The position numbers and the translations under genes are program-made. A stretch of 64,000 nt of DNA. Source: Paraburkholderia sp. BCC1884 (lineage in GTDB: Bacteria; Pseudomonadota; Gammaproteobacteria; Burkholderiales; Burkholderiaceae). Location of the stretch: the NCBI RefSeq assembly GCF_900996225.1, contig NZ_CAAJGL010000011.1, positions 124,001 through 188,000 of the forward strand, read 5' to 3'. The notes beneath the pieces are model-generated. The model worked only from the letters and a program-made list of their open reading frames with translations. It was not told where the DNA came from and did no database searches. Positions 8,678 to 18,749 of the stretch are shown piece after piece (within the stretch, counting starts at the first letter, position 1; the number at the start of each line of letters is the position of its first letter).

Positions 8678-9117
8678 GGTTCCGACTCGATTTCATGCGT
8701 CGAGTTGCAGCCAAGGCCCTCGATTGTAAGACATGGCCCGAGCGCAACGCGTGCGCACAGTAACGCGCCAAAATTGCACGCCGATGAAAAACCGGCCCTC
8801 GTCGTCATTATCCTGACGCACCGATGCCGATGCCCGATTCGCCTTGGCGGTCCGTGCAAAACCCCACTGGCACGGCCCTTCCGCTGACGTCTTTTCTGTC
8901 GATTGGTGTTCTTTGGGGCGGCCGGCTGAACGACTGTCTGTCTCCGGCACCCTCATCCACCCCATCAGTAGCACGTTGCGTGCCTCGATGGGTTCGGGTG
9001 GGAGCATGGCCGAAACGACGAGAGGCCGCAGTGGCATGCGTTGGCTTGATGCACAGTATTCCTGATCATCCGGGATACGGCGGAAGCGCCGCCTGGTGCC
9101 CTCGGAACATTCCATCC
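8678..9117. other. Intergenic region, nothing assigned
   Basis: 440 bp between the receiver gene and the TetR gene. Open frames exist on both strands but show arginine-rich, compositionally random translations without ribosome sites. I see no RNA gene, repeat or convincing terminator. Confidence 0.5.
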
Positions 9118-9912
9118 CTATCTGGCCGGCCCAATTCCCTGCACCAGCAGCGCTACCGCATGTCGCGCGATTTCCGCGCCGCCGATGTTGCGCCGCACAG
9201 GATCGTCGCGCCACAGCTTCGACGTGGCGAGCGGCAAAATCGTCAGCCCTAGCACGGTCACGAACACCAGCGCCGGTTCAAGCGCCGCGTTCAGACGGCC
9301 CTCCTTCTGCCAGCGCGCGATGGCCGACAACGAGGCCTTTTGATGCGTGTCGCCGAACCGTTCGTGCATGCGCTGACGCAGCAAACCGCCGTCGCTGATG
9401 ACTTCGCGCACCCACAGCGACGGGAACCACGGATGCTCGCTTGCCACCTGGACCAGTCGCTGCGCGAGTTGCGTGATGGCCGCGACCGGATCGTCGGGGT
9501 TTTCCTGGAACGGCACCCCGAGCCCTTGCCGCAAAGGCGCGAAGCGTTCGTCGATCAGTACGTCGAGCAACTGGTCACGCGTCTTGAAGTAGTAATGCAT
9601 CATTGCCGGGGTAAAGCCTGCCTCGCGGGCAATCTCCCCAAGCGTGGTATCGACGATGCCCTGCCGCGCGAAAAGCACCAGTGCGGCATCGAGCAAACGG
9701 CTGCGCTGCTCCGGCCCTCGTGCGGCACCCGTCGGGCGGCCAGGGCGCCGCGTTGGCGCAGGCGTTGGCGTTGGCGTTGGCCCCTTCGATGCGGCCCCTG
9801 CGTCGGCCCGTGCCCCGTCGGCCAGCGTTTGAACCGCCTTGCCGGCCTTCTTCGAAGCCGCCGGACGCGGTGCATTTGTCACCTTCTGCTGGTCTGCCGG
9901 AATCCTTGCCAT
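9118..9912 (-). CDS. TetR-family regulator of the adjacent exporter
   Basis: A 264-residue repressor. The TetR helix-turn-helix is at ~70-116 ('LLDAALVLFARQGIVDTTLGEIAREAGFTPAMMHYYF'), followed by an all-helical ligand domain. It has an unusually long N-terminal tail of ~65 residues rich in Ala/Lys and a TP/PT repeat coded by tandem GTTGGC-like hexamers. I place the start at 9912 ('MARIPADQQ'); the frame runs on to 10005 but that would cross the divergent exporter start. It is divergent from the DHA2 exporter and very probably represses it and itself through the AT-rich element in the 77-bp gap. Confidence 0.9.
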   Translation of the reverse strand: MARIPADQQKVTNAPRPAASKKAGKAVQTLADGARADAGAASKGPTPTPTPAPTRRPGRPTGAARGPEQRSRLLDAALVLFARQGIVDTTLGEIAREAGFTPAMMHYYFKTRDQLLDVLIDERFAPLRQGLGVPFQENPDDPVAAITQLAQRLVQVASEHPWFPSLWVREVISDGGLLRQRMHERFGDTHQKASLSAIARWQKEGRLNAALEPALVFVTVLGLTILPLATSKLWRDDPVRRNIGGAEIARHAVALLVQGIGPAR

Positions 9913-9948
9913 TGCATTCAATTTGACGAGTGGAGCGATGTCGCCTAT

Positions 9949-11516
<1,568 letters not shown>

Positions 11517-11548
11517 ATCGGCTTGGCGCTGTCTTCAAGCGCTTGATA

Positions 11549-11585
11549 ACGAGGTCGGACGCTCGATGCGCCGGCCTCGTTTTTT
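11549..11585 (+). terminator. Rho-independent terminator of the DHA2 exporter
   Basis: Stem ACGAGGTCGG/CCGGCCTCGT (one G-U pair) with a 12-base loop and a run of six T. Confidence 0.8.
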
Positions 11586-11887
11586 CATTCTCCAAGGTAA
11601 CTTCTGATTCGGCGTGAAAAAGTTCGCCTACCCGTTCGTTCTGCCGACATAGGAGGTATTTCGTCTAATCAGTCACTGTGCGCAAACGCACACGCGATAG
11701 GTGAGAACGTCGATTGACGTCGTGATTAAAACGCCACATATTGCAAACAGCGGCACCGCAAGCGTCGGCTTGCGTCCCTAGACTCTCCGGTGCATGTGGG
11801 TCGTGCTTTCCGCGGACATCGGTCCCGCTTCAAACGCGATCCGGAACATGCCGTAATGGCATCGTTTTCCCATGGTGGGTCCCTCGC
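11586..11887. other. Intergenic region upstream of the zinc-ribbon gene
   Basis: About 300 bp without a convincing gene. The reading frame of the downstream gene is open from 11741, but its extra 49 residues are unlike the family-style N-terminus. No repeat or RNA found. Confidence 0.45.
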
Positions 11888-12976
11888 ATGTCCACCCAGA
11901 CAGTACTCGGTCACAGCTTCCCGACGCCCTGCAAGCGGTGCGGCGGCGCACTGTACCGCCAGGTCGACTATTGCCCGTATTGCGGTGCGGTCCATCCGCT
12001 CGACGCGGGCCCGCACAAGCGCACGGTGATTCCCGGCAGCCGCGCCAGTGCGATGAATCCGGCCGCACAGAAGAACGCCATCGAGCCGCCCGCGCGCAGT
12101 GAAGCGGAACTGGGGCCGCGAGCCGCGGCAAACGATCAACCCGTACCGCCCGAAGCACCGGTCCAGCAGGCGCCGGCGATGCTGGTCTCTCCGGACACAC
12201 CGATTCCGCCCCTTTCCGAGTTGCCCTATCCGATGGGCCCGAGTCGCGTGCCGATTCGCAAAGTGCTTCTTGCCATTGGAGCGATTGTCGTGATTGGCCT
12301 GGCGTATGTCGTTTACGCGCTATTCGGCGGCGATCACGATTCGCAAAGCGGCAGCGCGGATCAGTCCGCGGAAACTGCTCAGGATGCCAGAACAACCACC
12401 GGCACGATCGCGCCCTACGCGCCCGCTCCGGCGACTCGGCAGAGCAGCGCGGCCACGACCGCCAATCTCGCGACTCCGGTCGCGCCCGCCCCCGTCGTTC
12501 CAGTCGTTCCAGTCAACCCGGCCAACGTGAGCGATTCCGCGAAAAGCGTACAAGTGATTCCAGCGACGCCGATCGTGCCCCTTGTGGCCGCGCCCTCGCC
12601 CAAACCTGCGGCGCCGCAGTATCGCGATGCCGGGCAAGCCTTACAGTCGGCCCGTCTGGCTTTCCGCGCCAACGATCTGTCCGCGGCCCAGAACGCACTC
12701 GACGCCGCGCAGGCGTTGCAACCGGCCAACGCCGATGCGCAAGACCTCGCCAACCAGCTCAAGCCACTGAGTGCCCGCCGCGACGCCGCGCTGCAAGCCG
12801 CGCAGACTTGTGTGGCGCAGCAAGCGTGGCCATGCGCGCGACAGCACGCCAACGACGCGCTTGCCATCGATGCCGGCAACGAAACCGCCAGAACCATTCT
12901 CGAGCGCGTGATTCGTGAAACCGGCTGGGCGCCGCTGAACCAGCACACGGCAACGGCAGCCACACCGGCAAAATGA
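11888..12976 (+). CDS. Zinc-ribbon membrane protein with periplasmic repeat region
   Basis: A 362-residue protein of unknown function. The N-terminus has a zinc ribbon, 'CKRCGGALYRQVDYCPYCG' (Cys15, 18, 29, 32). A Pro/Ala-rich cytoplasmic linker leads to a single transmembrane helix at ~125-147, after which an Ala/Pro/Val-rich linker ends in a helical C-terminal part (~255-345) whose repeating 'AL.ARLAFRANDLSAAQNALDAAQAL' pattern resembles TPR units. The start at 11888 places the ribbon close to the N-terminus. The layout (cytoplasmic metal-binding head, one TM, extracytoplasmic TPR-like tail) suggests a scaffold or sensor. I cannot name a function. Confidence 0.7.
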   Translation: MSTQTVLGHSFPTPCKRCGGALYRQVDYCPYCGAVHPLDAGPHKRTVIPGSRASAMNPAAQKNAIEPPARSEAELGPRAAANDQPVPPEAPVQQAPAMLVSPDTPIPPLSELPYPMGPSRVPIRKVLLAIGAIVVIGLAYVVYALFGGDHDSQSGSADQSAETAQDARTTTGTIAPYAPAPATRQSSAATTANLATPVAPAPVVPVVPVNPANVSDSAKSVQVIPATPIVPLVAAPSPKPAAPQYRDAGQALQSARLAFRANDLSAAQNALDAAQALQPANADAQDLANQLKPLSARRDAALQAAQTCVAQQAWPCARQHANDALAIDAGNETARTILERVIRETGWAPLNQHTATAATPAK

Positions 12977-13169
12977 CAACTAATATGGATGCCGAATCAT
13001 CTTGCCGTGCCTATGGTAAACCGCCCCCTGGATTGCGCTGCTTCTGAGCGGCAGCACACGGACATCGCCGCCGCGGCGCACGGAACATGACATGGCAAAC
13101 CGGCTCACTGGTGCTTCACGCGCGCTGACGCGCGGGGCTGTATGAACCTGACCGATAGGTAGAAAGACC

Positions 13170-14246
13170 ATGCTGAAGAGACTGCTTGCGGGGTGGTTGG
13201 GGCTGGCGCTGATGGTCGTCTCGGCGCTGGCTGGCGCAGAACCCGCGCACTACAAAATCGTGACGGGCCCGGAACGGGGCACTTACATCCAGTTTGGCCA
13301 GGATCTGTCGAAATGGGTGGCGCAGCCGGCCGGCATCGACCTGGAAGTGATGGCCTCGAAGGGCTCGGCTGAAAACGTGCAACGCATGCGCTTCGAGTCG
13401 GGTGTGAAACTCGCGCTGGTGCAATCCGACGTGTACCAGGCTTACCTCGACATGGCCAACGCGGGCAATGCCGACGCAGGGACGGCCATCCGGCCGTTAC
13501 GGCTCATCATGCCGCTTTACGACGAAGAGATTAACGTCGTGGTGCGCGCGGACTCGCCGATGAAAACCTTTGCCGACATCAAGGACAAAACCATCAGCGT
13601 CGGCCTGCTAGGCAGCGGCACGGCGCAAACGGCCACGACGCTCTATCACCTCATGTTCGGCCAGGCGATTCCCGAGCAGAACGTGCAGCACCTGAGCAAC
13701 GAGGACGCGCTGGCGGCCTTGATCGTCAAGAAGGTGGACGTGGCGATCATCGTGGTCGGCCAGCCGGCCAAGCTGTTCAACGACATGAATCCGGACCTGC
13801 TGAGCCAGATCCGTCTGCTGCGAGTCGATCCCGCCGCGCCCGAAACGGCGCGCGCCAAACAGACCTATTTCCCAACCGCGATTCGCGCGGCCAGTTATCC
13901 GACCTGGCTGAAAGACGACGTGCCCACGCTGACCGTAAAGGCTTTTCTCGTCACCTACGACTACGGCCTGCGCGACACGGTCGGCAATCTGAACCATTTC
14001 GCCGACTCGCTGTGCGCCAACTTCGAGAATCTGCAGGAGCACGGCCACCCGAAATGGAAGCAGGTCAAACTCGAATTGCCGACGCTCGTGCGCGGCTGGA
14101 AATACTACCCGCCGGTCGAGAAGCATTTGCGTGCCTGCCTCGCGAACCGAAGCGCGGCAATCAGCAGCGCGGCCGCGGTGCAGGCGACCCAGAAGCCACG
14201 CTCCAGTTGCACGGATCAGGAGCGCCTGCTTCTGCTGTGCAAGTAG
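13170..14246 (+). CDS. TAXI-family TRAP transporter solute-binding protein
   Basis: A 358-residue exported binding protein: signal peptide 'LLAGWLGLALMVVSALAGA' (residues ~5-23), then the TAXI-type core with 'IVTGPERGTYIQFGQDL', 'SKGSAENVQRM', 'LALVQSDV', 'LGSGTAQTA' and 'VDVAIIVVGQPA'. TAXI proteins deliver small carboxylates, possibly glutamate-like, to a fused TRAP permease. No permease gene is next to it, so it is either an orphan using a distant permease or has a sensory role. Four cysteines near the C-terminus are unusual for a binding protein and may form disulfides. Confidence 0.85.
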   Translation: MLKRLLAGWLGLALMVVSALAGAEPAHYKIVTGPERGTYIQFGQDLSKWVAQPAGIDLEVMASKGSAENVQRMRFESGVKLALVQSDVYQAYLDMANAGNADAGTAIRPLRLIMPLYDEEINVVVRADSPMKTFADIKDKTISVGLLGSGTAQTATTLYHLMFGQAIPEQNVQHLSNEDALAALIVKKVDVAIIVVGQPAKLFNDMNPDLLSQIRLLRVDPAAPETARAKQTYFPTAIRAASYPTWLKDDVPTLTVKAFLVTYDYGLRDTVGNLNHFADSLCANFENLQEHGHPKWKQVKLELPTLVRGWKYYPPVEKHLRACLANRSAAISSAAAVQATQKPRSSCTDQERLLLLCK

Positions 14247-14277
14247 GCTCGCGTTAGCGCTTCGGCGCAGCGCACAT

Positions 14278-15723
14278 TCAGACGCGGGCCGGCTCGCGCG
14301 TTCGTGTCTTCGATACTGCTGCGGCATCCATGGCGCGCTGCAGCGTCTCGTATACCTTCGGCCGGTTGCATTGCGAGACGTTAAAGCGCAGGAAACCGGC
14401 CGCCGACTGCGACGCGCTGAACACATTGCCCGGCGCGAACACCACGCCGCCGCTCAAGGCATGGCGAGCGACGTCGGCGGCGTCGAGTCCATCCGGCAAA
14501 CAGGCCCACGCGAACATGCCACCGCGAGGCCGCGTCCAGACGTCGAGGCCCGCCGCGCCGAGACGCCGTAACGTGTCGCCCATCGCATCGGCGAGTTTCG
14601 CGCGCATCGATTCCAGATGCCGGCGATACGCGCCATCCACCAGCAGCCGATGCACCACGCTCGCCGCCAGTTGACCGTTGCCGAATGACGTGGCGAGCTT
14701 CAGATCGATCAGCGGCTCGATCCATTCGGGTCGCGCGGCGATGTATCCGCAGCGCACCGCCGCCGACAGCGTCTTCGAAAAACTGCCGATCGAGACGACG
14801 CGCGCGAGCCCGTCGAACGCGGCGAGACGCGGCGCGGCTTCCTCCTCGAAGTCGGCGAAAATATCGTCCTCGACGATCAGCAGATCGTGCTCGCCCGCGA
14901 GCTTGAGGACGCGATGCGCGACAGCGGGCGCGAGCGTCGCGCCCGTCGGATTGTGGATCGCCGAGTTGGTCACATAAAGCCGCGGACGGTGCTCGACAAG
15001 CGCCCGCTCGAACGCCGCCAGATCCGGCCCGGACGGCGTATAAGGCACGCCGACGATGCGGGCGCGATGGGCCCGCAACAGTGCCTGGAAGTTGAAGTAG
15101 CACGGATCGTCGATCAGTACCGTGTCGCCGGGTTCGAGCAGAAAGCGGCACACGAGATCGAGTGCGTGCGTGCCGCCATCGGTCAGAACGATCTGTTCGG
15201 GCGGCGCCTCGACGCCGTGCTGCGCGAGCCGCCACGAGAGTTGTTGCCGTAGCGCCGGCAAGCCGTAGGGGCTCGCGTATTCGGCAAGCGGCGATTGCGG
15301 ATCGCGCGCGACGGCCCGCAACGCGCGCCGCACGCCCTCCTCCGGCAGCCACGAAGCCGGCATCCAGCCGCACCCCGGCTTCAGGACCTTGGTGCCCGTC
15401 TCCAGCGATTGACGCGTCAGCCACAGCGGATCGACTTCACGATCGAGACTCGGCCCGAGGTCCGCAAGTGCGAGGGGCGGCGCATGGCCCGAAACGAAAA
15501 AGCCGGAACCGCGCCGCGCGCCGATGACCCCTTCGGCCACCAGCCGGTCATACGCTTCCACCACAGTCGACTTCGACACGCCGAGCGTCTCGGTCATCGC
15601 GCGGATCGACGGCACACGTGCGCCGGGCATCAACGAGCGACTTGCAATGCGCTCGCGCAGATTGTCCATCACCGCGCCGACGCGCGTGCCCGACACCACC
15701 TGCTTGATCTCGCTTTCCGCCAT
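14278..15723 (-). CDS. MocR-type GntR regulator with aminotransferase domain
   Basis: A 481-residue PLP-dependent transcription factor. The winged helix is at ~10-78 ('LRERIASRSLMPGARVPSIRAMTETLGVSKSTVVEAYDRL'), then a fold-type I aminotransferase domain (~110-470). The PLP lysine is probably in 'SIGSFSKTLSAAVRCGY', with 'DDPCYFNFQALLRAH' and 'NPTGATLAPAVAHRVL' as family landmarks. MocR regulators commonly control a divergent gene; here that is the EamA exporter 115 bp away. A 22-bp near-palindrome sits 20 bp upstream of its start codon, consistent with autoregulation. Its effector is likely an amino compound, by family only. Confidence 0.9.
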   Translation of the reverse strand: MAESEIKQVVSGTRVGAVMDNLRERIASRSLMPGARVPSIRAMTETLGVSKSTVVEAYDRLVAEGVIGARRGSGFFVSGHAPPLALADLGPSLDREVDPLWLTRQSLETGTKVLKPGCGWMPASWLPEEGVRRALRAVARDPQSPLAEYASPYGLPALRQQLSWRLAQHGVEAPPEQIVLTDGGTHALDLVCRFLLEPGDTVLIDDPCYFNFQALLRAHRARIVGVPYTPSGPDLAAFERALVEHRPRLYVTNSAIHNPTGATLAPAVAHRVLKLAGEHDLLIVEDDIFADFEEEAAPRLAAFDGLARVVSIGSFSKTLSAAVRCGYIAARPEWIEPLIDLKLATSFGNGQLAASVVHRLLVDGAYRRHLESMRAKLADAMGDTLRRLGAAGLDVWTRPRGGMFAWACLPDGLDAADVARHALSGGVVFAPGNVFSASQSAAGFLRFNVSQCNRPKVYETLQRAMDAAAVSKTRTREPARV

Positions 15724-15742
15724 CTGTACTGCTCCTTGGTCG

Positions 15743-15764
15743 GTACAGTTTGTACAAATTGTAC
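15743..15764. promoter_or_regulatory. 22-bp near-perfect palindrome, likely MocR operator
   Basis: Half-sites GTACAGTTTGT and ACAAATTGTAC, symmetric except for one base pair and centred on TGTACA. The same TGTAC/GTAC unit recurs three times. It lies between mocR and the divergent EamA gene. Confidence 0.6.
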
Positions 15765-15838
15765 TGATCCGTAGCTTACCGTTTATCGCTCGACGGCGGA
15801 TGCTTTGCGTTCTACTTTCTGCGTGAGCGCCTCATCCC

Positions 15839-16726
15839 ATGGACAAGACTACGAACGGCTGGGTAAGCGGCATGATCGGCGTGCTGATTTTTAGCGGCTC
15901 ACTGCCGGCCACGCGCATTGCCGTGCAGGGACTCGATCCGGTGTTCCTCACGGTCGCCCGCGCGACGATCGCCGGCATGCTCGGCTTGCTGCTCCTGCTG
16001 GTGTTTCGCGAGGCGCGCCCTGCGCGCCGCGATGTCATTCCGCTGATCGTCGTTGCACTCGGCGTGGTGGTCGGCTTTCCCCTGCTGACCGCATTGGCGC
16101 TGCGTCATGTGAGTTCCGCCCATGCCATCGTGTTCGTCGGCCTGTTGCCGCTCGCCACCGCGATATTCGGCGTGCTGCGCGGCGGTGAACGTCCGCAGTC
16201 GGCGTTCTGGCTGTTCTCGGCGCTGGGCAGCGGCGTGGTCGTCGCGTTCGCCCTGCGTCATGGCCTCGACGCCTCACCGGTCGGCGACGCATTGATGCTG
16301 GCGGCCATCGTTGCCTGCGGACTTGGTTACGCCGAGGGCGCGCGTCTCTCGCGCCGTCTGGGCGGCTGGCAGGTGATTTCGTGGGCGCTGGTGCTGTCGC
16401 TGCCCTTGATGCTGCCGCTCGCGTGGTGGACGCGGCCCGCCTCATTCGCGGGCGTGAGCCACGCGGCGTTCTGGGGGCTTGCGTACGTGTCGCTCTTCAG
16501 CATGCTGATCGGCTTCGTCTTCTGGTATCGGGGACTCGCGCTTGGCGGCATTGCGGGCGTCGGCCAGTTACAGTTGCTGCAGCCGTTCTTCGGCCTGTTG
16601 CTCGCGGGCTTGCTGTTGCACGAAGAAGTGCCGCCCGCGATGATCCTGGTCACCGTCCTGGTGGTGGCGTGCGTAGCGGGCGCGCGGCGCTTCTCACGAA
16701 CCGCGCCGGTGCGCCCGGCGGTGTAA
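15839..16726 (+). CDS. EamA/DMT-family exporter
   Basis: A 295-residue inner-membrane protein with about ten hydrophobic segments arranged as two EamA repeats, e.g. 'ISGSLPATRIAVQGLDPVFLTVARA'-like TM1-2 and 'LGGIAGVGQLQLLQPFFGLLLAGLLLHEE' in the second repeat, which is the typical EamA end. These carriers export amino acids or metabolites. Divergent arrangement with the MocR regulator suggests that the exported compound is an amino acid or related amine. The start at 15839 is near-certain from TM1 position. Confidence 0.9.
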   Translation: MDKTTNGWVSGMIGVLIFSGSLPATRIAVQGLDPVFLTVARATIAGMLGLLLLLVFREARPARRDVIPLIVVALGVVVGFPLLTALALRHVSSAHAIVFVGLLPLATAIFGVLRGGERPQSAFWLFSALGSGVVVAFALRHGLDASPVGDALMLAAIVACGLGYAEGARLSRRLGGWQVISWALVLSLPLMLPLAWWTRPASFAGVSHAAFWGLAYVSLFSMLIGFVFWYRGLALGGIAGVGQLQLLQPFFGLLLAGLLLHEEVPPAMILVTVLVVACVAGARRFSRTAPVRPAV

Positions 16727-16812
16727 AGAAGCGGGCTCGAGCGCCAATGCGCGGAGTGAATATGTCATCATCGCGATGACCGACTCACTACCGCCCTGCG
16801 CCGCCACTGACG

Positions 16813-17709
16813 ATGCCCACCGCTTTCGCTCAAACCGTCGAAGCCCGCTTCGCAGAACTCACGCCCACTTCAAAGCGTGTCGCCAGCTATATGCTGGCCA
16901 ATCTCGAACGGCTCGGACTCGAGACCGCCGACCAGATCGCCCAGCAAGCCGGCACCAGCGGCATTTCGGTCGGGCGTTTTTTGCGCAGCATCGGCTACCG
17001 GAATCTCGATGACCTGAAGCGCGAGTTGCGCGGCGCGCAAGAGCGTCCGTGGCTGATCACCGACCGGCTCGACGCGTTCCGCCGTACGCCCGGTCACGCA
17101 CGGGCAGAAGACGGCGCACCGCACGCCGCGCCGGCCATCCCCAGCGAAGCGCTTGCGCATTCGCTCGAACTCGAGATCGGCGCGATCCAGCATGTCTACC
17201 AACTGGCGCAGTCGCCCGTGTTCGCACGCGTGGCCGAACGCATTGCGAACGCCGACGCGGTCTACATTCTCGGCATCCAGTCCACACGCGGCATCGGTAA
17301 CGCGTTTTATAGCTACCTCGAGTACATACGTCCGCGTGTTTTCTATTCTGACGGCATGTCGGGCTCGTATGTCGATTCACTGAACTCGTCGTTCGAATCG
17401 CCGTATCTGATCATCACGGATACGCGCGCTTATTCGAAGGTCGCGCGCCGCTATTGCGAAGCCGCCACGCGACGTGGCCTGCCTTTCGCGCTCGTCACCG
17501 ATATCTACTGCCCGTGGGCACGCGAATTCGACGGCGATCTGCTGCAGGTGAAAACCGATGTCGGGCAATTCTGGGATTCGCTCGCGCCGCTCACCTGTCT
17601 GTTCAATCTGCTGATGTCGGCGATCGTCGAACGGCTTGGCCCGGACATCGATGAACGCGTCGCCCGCAATCGGGAATTGCAAAGCGAATTCGACCAGTTC
17701 GATCTCTGA
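16813..17709 (+). CDS. RpiR/MurR-family regulator with SIS domain
   Basis: A 298-residue regulator. The N-terminal RpiR helix-turn-helix is at ~1-78 ('LTPTSKRVASYMLANLERLGLETADQIAQQAGTSGISVGRFLRSIGYRNLDDLKREL'). A linker follows, then a sugar-isomerase SIS domain (~125-270) with 'VYILGIQSTRGIGNAFYSYLEYI' and 'LIITDTRAYSKVARRYCEAA'. SIS domains bind phosphosugars, and E. coli MurR senses N-acetylmuramic acid 6-phosphate. It is followed 22 bp later by a D-Ala-D-Ala dipeptidase gene, so control of peptidoglycan-fragment use is a reasonable guess. Confidence 0.88.
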   Translation: MPTAFAQTVEARFAELTPTSKRVASYMLANLERLGLETADQIAQQAGTSGISVGRFLRSIGYRNLDDLKRELRGAQERPWLITDRLDAFRRTPGHARAEDGAPHAAPAIPSEALAHSLELEIGAIQHVYQLAQSPVFARVAERIANADAVYILGIQSTRGIGNAFYSYLEYIRPRVFYSDGMSGSYVDSLNSSFESPYLIITDTRAYSKVARRYCEAATRRGLPFALVTDIYCPWAREFDGDLLQVKTDVGQFWDSLAPLTCLFNLLMSAIVERLGPDIDERVARNRELQSEFDQFDL

Positions 17710-17731
17710 AGCGCTCTACTCCTTTCGCCAC

Positions 17732-18295
17732 ATGCCCGATCATCGACTCATCGAAATCACGCCGTCAACGCACGACGTCGACATTGACCTCGTCTATGCG
17801 ACCGGGCGCAATCTCACCGGCAAGCCGATCTACACAACCGCGCACTGTCTGCTGCTCGAACCGGCCGACGCAGCGCTGCGCCGCGCAGTCGAACTCGCGC
17901 GCCAGATCGGCACGAAGCTGCGCATTTTCGACGCGTACCGTCCACCGCAAGCCCAGCAGGTGCTGTGGGATTTCCTGCCCGACCCGACTTACGTCGCAGA
18001 CCTCAGCCGCGGTTCGAACCATAGTCGGGGCACCGCCGTCGATCTGACCTTGCTCGACGAACACGGCCACGCGCTCGACATGGGCACGGACTTCGACGCG
18101 ATGACGATCGAGTCCGGGCACTTTCATCCAGGCTTGCCGCAGCAGGTGCAACGCAATCGTCTGCTGCTGTTGGGCGTGATGCACGCAGCGGGTTTTGTGC
18201 ATATCAGCAGCGAATGGTGGCATTACGAGTTGCCGGGTTCGCGCGCCCTGCCGGTGATCGACAACAGCGCAAGCGGACCGCTCCGGCTGATGTAA
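17732..18295 (+). CDS. ddpX: D-alanyl-D-alanine dipeptidase (VanX/DdpX family)
   Basis: A 187-residue zinc peptidase that splits D-Ala-D-Ala. The zinc-binding motif is 'SNHSRGTAVDLTL' (SxHxxGxAxD), and the catalytic Glu with the third ligand is in 'SSEWWHYEL' (ExxH). 'FDAYRPPQAQQVLWD' carries the conserved Arg. Both active-site motifs are intact. No signal peptide is seen, so it acts in the cytoplasm, as DdpX does when dipeptide is recovered from the cell wall. The gene follows the RpiR regulator by 22 bp and is probably co-transcribed. No VanH/VanA-like genes are near, so glycopeptide resistance is not indicated. The start at 17732 avoids overlap with the regulator. Confidence 0.92.
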   Translation: MPDHRLIEITPSTHDVDIDLVYATGRNLTGKPIYTTAHCLLLEPADAALRRAVELARQIGTKLRIFDAYRPPQAQQVLWDFLPDPTYVADLSRGSNHSRGTAVDLTLLDEHGHALDMGTDFDAMTIESGHFHPGLPQQVQRNRLLLLGVMHAAGFVHISSEWWHYELPGSRALPVIDNSASGPLRLM

Positions 18296-18356
18296 GCCAC
18301 GCGGCTCCACGGCTAGAAAACGGGTATCCTCACCGGCTCGTTCCGAAGGAGGATTC

Positions 18357-18584
18357 ATGAAGTTTTCAATTTGCCTGGCTGTCGCCGCCCTGACCTTGTC
18401 CGCGAGCGCGTATGCGCAGACTTCGCAGACGTTCCATTTCGGCGAAGGTCAAAGCACCATGCAACCGGGTAAGACCCAATCCGGCGAACACGCTGCGCCC
18501 AGGACTCAAGCGAAACATTCGACGTCGCATCATCGCCGTCATCGCGGACATACGACGCAGCCGGACACGTACTCGCATAATTGA
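18357..18584 (+). CDS. Small secreted His-rich protein
   Basis: A 75-residue protein with a clean signal peptide ('MKFSICLAVAALTLSASAYAQ', 21 residues, cut after AYA or YAQ) preceded by a strong ribosome site (AAGGAGG, 6 bp before ATG). The mature ~54 residues are hydrophilic and rich in His, Gln, Thr and Ser ('HSTSHHRRHRGHTTQ'), without cysteine or predicted fold. Metal binding by the His cluster is conceivable. No family recognised. Confidence 0.7.
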   Translation: MKFSICLAVAALTLSASAYAQTSQTFHFGEGQSTMQPGKTQSGEHAAPRTQAKHSTSHHRRHRGHTTQPDTYSHN

Positions 18585-18749
18585 GCGATATGTCGCTCAG
18601 GTTTCAGCGACGCGCCAACGCCAGCCGGCCGCCGCCGCCGTGCAAATAGCCACTATAAAAGCCGTCATTTTTGACTCGCTTTAAATTCGCGCGCGCGGCG
18701 GGCATAGTCGTTCCTATCTTCCGATTCATTCGCCACGACAGGAACCCGT

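Noticed and set aside
8693..9214. 173-codon minus-strand frame in the gap before tetR
   Set aside because: No ribosome site, random composition, and overlaps the real end of tetR.
17732..18295. Vancomycin-type resistance cluster
   Set aside because: Only the dipeptidase is present; VanH and VanA/B-like genes are absent.
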